Notes under the pieces: model-generated
Told to the model about the DNA's origin: nothing
Database searches by the model: none
What the model saw: only the letters and a program-made list of their open reading frames with translations
Source of the DNA: Armigeres subalbatus
Lineage: Eukaryota; Arthropoda; Insecta; Diptera; Culicidae
Assembly: GCF_024139115.2 (NCBI RefSeq)
Contig: NC_085139.1
Coordinates: 143,270,652-143,334,651 of the forward strand
Direction: 5' to 3'
Length of the DNA: 64,000 nt
Made by a program: the position numbers and the translations under genes
Shown: positions 59,890-64,000 of the stretch, piece by piece
Layout: every line of letters starts with the position of its first letter
Numbering within the stretch: the first letter of the stretch is position 1

Positions 59890-60335
59890 TATAACGTTGG
59901 ACGGATCGAAATCAAGTGTAAGGGTTGCGGATGAAATATCGACTTTATTTGTTACCTTAGATGGATTAAAGCAGGGTGATGTACTCTCGAATCTACTGTT
60001 CAATATAGCGCTCGAGGGAGCGATTAGGAGAGCCGTGGAAGAGGCTTTTGTGCCTTTTAAGAGTGAGACAGCGAGGATTGGACTCACGATCAATACCAAC
60101 AAAACGAAGTACATGATCGCTGTCAATGTGGGTTAATTAGTGGTGATGGGTAGCGAAATAGTACTGGATGGGGAACATTTTAAAGTGGTAGATTTGTGTA
60201 TCTTGGAACATTAGTGACGTGCGATAACGACAATGTGGACAATACTCGGCGGTAAACAGGAGAACAGTATCTGGCGGCGTTGCATGAATCACGAGTTGTA
60301 CCAGGTGTATAAAGGGCTGGATATTATCAAGGTCC
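59890..60335 (+). mobile_element. RTE-like LINE, RT C-terminal half lacking FADD
   Basis: Continues the LINE with LDGSKSSVRVADE, VTLDGLKQGDVLSNLLFNI (motif B), then joins IRRA directly to VEEAFVPFKSETARIG and LTINTNKTKYMI. The segment with the catalytic F/YADD that should lie between is missing. A second deletion near 60240-60260 joins the end of the domain to IWRRCMNHELYQVYKG. Non-functional. Confidence 0.75.
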
Positions 60336-60739
60336 AATAATTACATCAATTGAAAAATGTAGACATCGGTTGATGAGAACTTGCATATCTGCGTGATCTC
60401 TGTTAATACGCACTAAGTCTAACTGACGTGCAACAACACAGATTTCACATTAGAGTTGAGTATTCAAGGTTTGGTGCATTGCCTAGATCAATTGGATCTG
60501 CAAAATCTATGTTGATCTTGGTCCGCCGCCAGATCTTGGCTGACTTCGATGATGTTGAAGGTTTTCGACGTTCTCCACTGCCCCGCCTACCGTGGAGTTG
60601 GAGTTGATCCATCCAATGATTTGGTCTTGTTGACGTTGATGAGAGGATTGCGATTGCTATATGGTGGTGGGCAGCTGGAGCGGCTCATGCTTTCTTTGAT
60701 TGCGATGGGCAACAGTAACAGGAAAATAATGCATCCATC

Positions 60740-60945
60740 TTTGCCTCACTTTAGCGATTCCATTGTACAGAACTCCGGACTTTGTTTGAACCTCCATTGC
60801 TTCTAGGAATGCTCACCAGTTTTTCGTGATTCAGACGATCTAAGGCTTTTCCGTGGTCAATTAGTACCAAATGGAGGGATACTTGAAATTCATTGACTCC
60901 AGGATGATGTAGAGCGTGACAGTCGGAATCATGCATGCTGTCGTC
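60740..60945 (-). mobile_element. Second LINE fragment (RT motif A)
   Basis: Minus strand HPGVNEFQVSLHLVLIDHG and KALDRLNHEKLVSIPR fit the FIDYEKAFDRLNHE region of a different LINE family. Upstream 60535-60740 is probably the decayed continuation of the RT domain. Confidence 0.55.
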
Positions 60946-61639
60946 GGATAATGGTTAACCTTTCTCCATATCATATCCGAATTCGGATTACTCTTCCAAA
61001 CTTGAAGAAGTTGTTTAGAGTTGTAGAGCCAAAGTTTCAACTGTTCAGTTCAGTGAGTGACTGACATGTCGCGCCTTTCTCTGGCATCCACAGATTTATC
61101 CTTGTTCCAACCGTAGAATATTGTAGAGGAGGCGTATATCGCCGGTTGTTGCGGCTTTCCTACCATCTTCGGCCGGGGAGTCCACCCGCGCCCGCTTCTC
61201 CCGTCTGCAGCCAGCAGCGTTTGACTAGTATTCGACTGCTCTGGAAATGGATCAGCTGAAACTGGAGACGGCTGAAAACGGATTAAGCGGCGGGAGAAAC
61301 GCTCGGGTGACGAATCAACATAGACTGACTAGAAGAAATCGTCCGATGAAGAACTTGGAACTCTGGTAATTATAATGTTCCGGAAGGGTAGAGTAGAAAG
61401 GAACTGGGCGGCGAAGAATGCTTTTATCGAAACCGGCGAAAACAATTTGGGTGAGCTGCGCGCTCAGCGAAAAGAATTGATTACAGATGCCGATGGAAGA
61501 TTGATAAGCGTAGAGAAGCAAAGGCTGCGGAACGGGTAGAATCAGAGGAATAAAGTACGAGTCCCGTCAACGGTATATATCTCTGTAAGTGGGAGCTGGG
61601 CGCTGCTGCAGACAGGACAGGCCGGCATGGGTGAATTTC
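60946..61639. other. GC-richer unassigned sequence
   Basis: Less AT-rich than the surroundings (for example GGCCGGGGAGTCCACCCGCG at 61172-61191). It may be the body of the SINE-like element whose head is at 61640-61725, or a retroelement 5' part. No conserved ORF. Confidence 0.35.
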
Positions 61640-61725
61640 CTGGCCGATGAAGAAGTGGGAATTGAACCCAGACAGCATATGCGTCTAGTCGATTGACGTT
61701 GCTAACAGCACGACAATGAAGCCCA
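61640..61725 (-). mobile_element. tRNA-like SINE head (candidate)
   Basis: On the minus strand GTTAGCAACGTCAATCGACT (A-box-like) precedes TGGGTTCAATTCCCACTTC (B box at 61658-61668) at normal spacing. The following minus-strand sequence down to about 61320 could be its tRNA-unrelated body. Confidence 0.45.
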
Positions 61726-64000
61726 CATTGTACTGTCTCAATTACTCACTGAATTGGACAGCTGAAATGTTGGTTTAAGCTTTAGTTGGCGAACAGCTTC
61801 TTGAAGTTTCAGCTAGTCAGCCATCCGAAGCTTGAGATCTAAAGGGACTCCCAAAGTCGATCGGCTGCTGGCGGAGGGCTGATCCTGTGCTGTCTGTGCG
61901 AACGTTGTAGTCACTATTATGCCAATATTTTGCTCCGATCATTCTGGTGCAGGCCATTGGCTTCGGAGGGGATTTCAGTGACGAATCACATAAAAACGGC
62001 GTGGCGCTCATTGATGCAAAGGATTTTTAGATAGGGCCAGAGCTTTGTCTAATCCCGTTCGGATAGTCGCTGATGTGAGACGCATTCAATCTCCGCTGTT
62101 ACTTCTCAGCGTAATCGATAAGATCATAGTGGGTGCGATTGACCGTTAACCATACCTAAGCCCTTGGAAAAACGCGATTTCGTCAAAATTCCAAAAAAAC
62201 GAATGTACAAGAAAGACAAAGCATTTTTCCATGCTAATCACGACATAATGTAACACAAAAGATTCAATATAAATAACATCATTGGGAAATAACTCAAAAG
62301 TAAGTTCAAAAAATATTTCTTTATCGTGTTTTTGAGAATTATAACTGAAAATCCTTCCTCCACTCGAAGATTACGATCTGTTAGTAAAAAAACTGTTTCC
62401 AAATTGACATTTCATTTTTTCATGGCTCAAATTCATTAGGTACGTTATTAGGTAGCAAGTATAGCCACTACATTGGAAATAATTAGTAGAGCTCTTGTTA
62501 ATAAACACAAAAACACATAATTTGTTGGTGACAATATAGTTGCCACTACCTTCTAAAGGGTTAAATAAGAACAAATACTGCAATGTTTGATTACGGCACA
62601 ATGCACAAAATGCTGGGCCTGCCTCTTCACCTCGCGTCGTCCATGGTACTAATCTCAATAAATAGTTTGAACTAATTTTGAAATTGGACTAGGGGGGATT
62701 CGTCTTAAGTATATGTATATATTTAATTATGTGGATGTAATTTGTCTATTCGGTTGCACAAACATATGCCTAAAGGAATATGTTTGGCCCTATTGTGAGA
62801 ACACTACGTACAGCAGTGTGTAGACTGCGCAACATTCTGTTCAATCATTGACTCATTGTTCCTGGGTTGCCGTGTATTTTGTTTTTGAAACTTTGCTTTG
62901 TAGAGAGATGTTTCATATTTTAAAATCCCATTAATCTACTCCGAGCTGGCCCTGCTCACTCAAAAGTGAACCATCAGACGCTGACCCGGACATCAACGGG
63001 CAGCAGTAGTTGAAACAAACTCGACCTGATGAGGAATTGCATGCGACAAGTGCATCTGACGGTTTGCATCACCGTCGAACGACGTTTGCTCAAAAAACAT
63101 TCAATAAATAAATATGCTCAGGCGAGACAGAGAGTAAAGCTATATATGATTGCAAAATTTATCACAAATCATGAATTAATGATATTCCTGCGGTTGCATC
63201 CCTCGTCAATGGCATGTGTTACGATGTGGCGTGAGTGAAATGTATATTTATCTACAGAACCTACAGCAGCGCCTATTGGTACGTGTACTCTGATTCGTAA
63301 TTGTTTTTCCAGTGGCGACAGGCAGCGAAGCATGAAAATGGGACATGTAAAATGTAATTTTTCATTTCTGCTCCACTTATGGTATCTGTTTTTTGTTCCG
63401 CACGTCACGTGTAATTAATATTTACTTTCCAAGCCACATGGACCATCAGTTGTTCCGGTTTTGATTTTTCTTCATAAAAAATAGCTTTGGTTACACATAC
63501 TATATGGACATATCGACATTCTTCAACTATTTAATTGTTTGTGAAGTGAGATTTTCATAATTCAACATAAGATTTCTCTAAAAATCATTTGTGTCTACAG
63601 TTCCTGAATTACATTGTAGATACTTGTTTTCTGTTAAATTTTGGCAATTAGCCAGTACAGAGACTACAGAGATAAAGCCTGCCTTTCTTGCAAATGCTAT
63701 TTTTTTCACCACGCGGTTTGCAACATAAAATGACGTTAGTAGCTTCGCCTTTTCAAATTTTCCTTGTAACAAATAATATGGCCATACATTTCCAAAATCC
63801 ATCAGTGTAATCAAGTTCCAACAAAATGAAGCTTTCACTCTATCATCAGCTTACGCGCTATCTTCCTGAATTAGTTGAGGCAACTGAAGCTTTTCGAAGC
63901 TAAGCTTTAAGATTGTCTCCGGGAACTCACGAGAATCTCCACGGATCTCATTCAGCCAACCACTGAGCAGAGCAACTTTGCCTTTTTAAACGAAGTTCAA
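61726..64000. other. Unassigned DNA at the window end
   Basis: AT-rich from about 62150 on, with only short random frames on both strands. No gene, repeat or mobile element recognised. Confidence 0.4.

Overview
The window is insect nuclear DNA, almost certainly from an Aedes mosquito. It is AT-rich, has short GT-AG introns of about 60 bp beside one very long intron, and is packed with MITEs, LINE relics and satellites. Two near-full SINE copies (16323-16609 and 49718-50011) and a third partial copy (10610-10816) look like the Feilai family of Aedes aegypti. That family assignment is from memory, not from a search.

Only one host protein gene can be supported: the insect BNIP3/NIX orthologue, a tail-anchored mitophagy receptor, on the + strand from 8174 to 34114. 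Exon 1 (8174-8252) is separated from exon 2 (30676-30947) by a 22.4 kb intron. A candidate in-frame cassette exon follows (32862-32984), then three closely spaced 3' exons (33697-33776, 33837-33998, 34063-34114). The conserved LIR (SWIEL), the WVWEWSSRP..PPKDWKFEHPK block, the transmembrane helix and the short basic tail all read through these splices in frame. Intron 1 carries LINE relics, two related MITEs, hairpin MITEs, SINEs and a 7.7 kb block of an AAAAATCT-type octamer almost free of G on the + strand.

Upstream, 1-3520 is a satellite-like array that switches orientation. A fold-back element (about 255-960) and a non-autonomous hAT element (1760-2715, exact 8-bp duplication) have inserted into it.

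Downstream of BNIP3, 35-40 kb is repeat-dominated intergenic DNA with several MITEs. From 40.8 to 53.2 kb there is a nested fold-back structure. An old inverted repeat (arms about 40846-41790 and 43890-44234 plus 52584-53200) was invaded in its right arm by an 8.35 kb fold-back element (44235-52583). The arms of that element are arrays of a 153-bp (51-codon) satellite. It was itself later hit by an 8-bp-TSD hAT-like MITE, a Feilai SINE and a tandem trio of Helitron-like units.

From 55.8 to 60.3 kb lies an RTE-like LINE relic broken by an unidentified 1.9 kb block and by a mariner-like element, and lacking its catalytic FADD stretch. The last 3.7 kb hold LINE and tRNA-like SINE fragments and otherwise nothing recognisable. 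No rRNA, functional tRNA, CRISPR or bacterial feature was seen.
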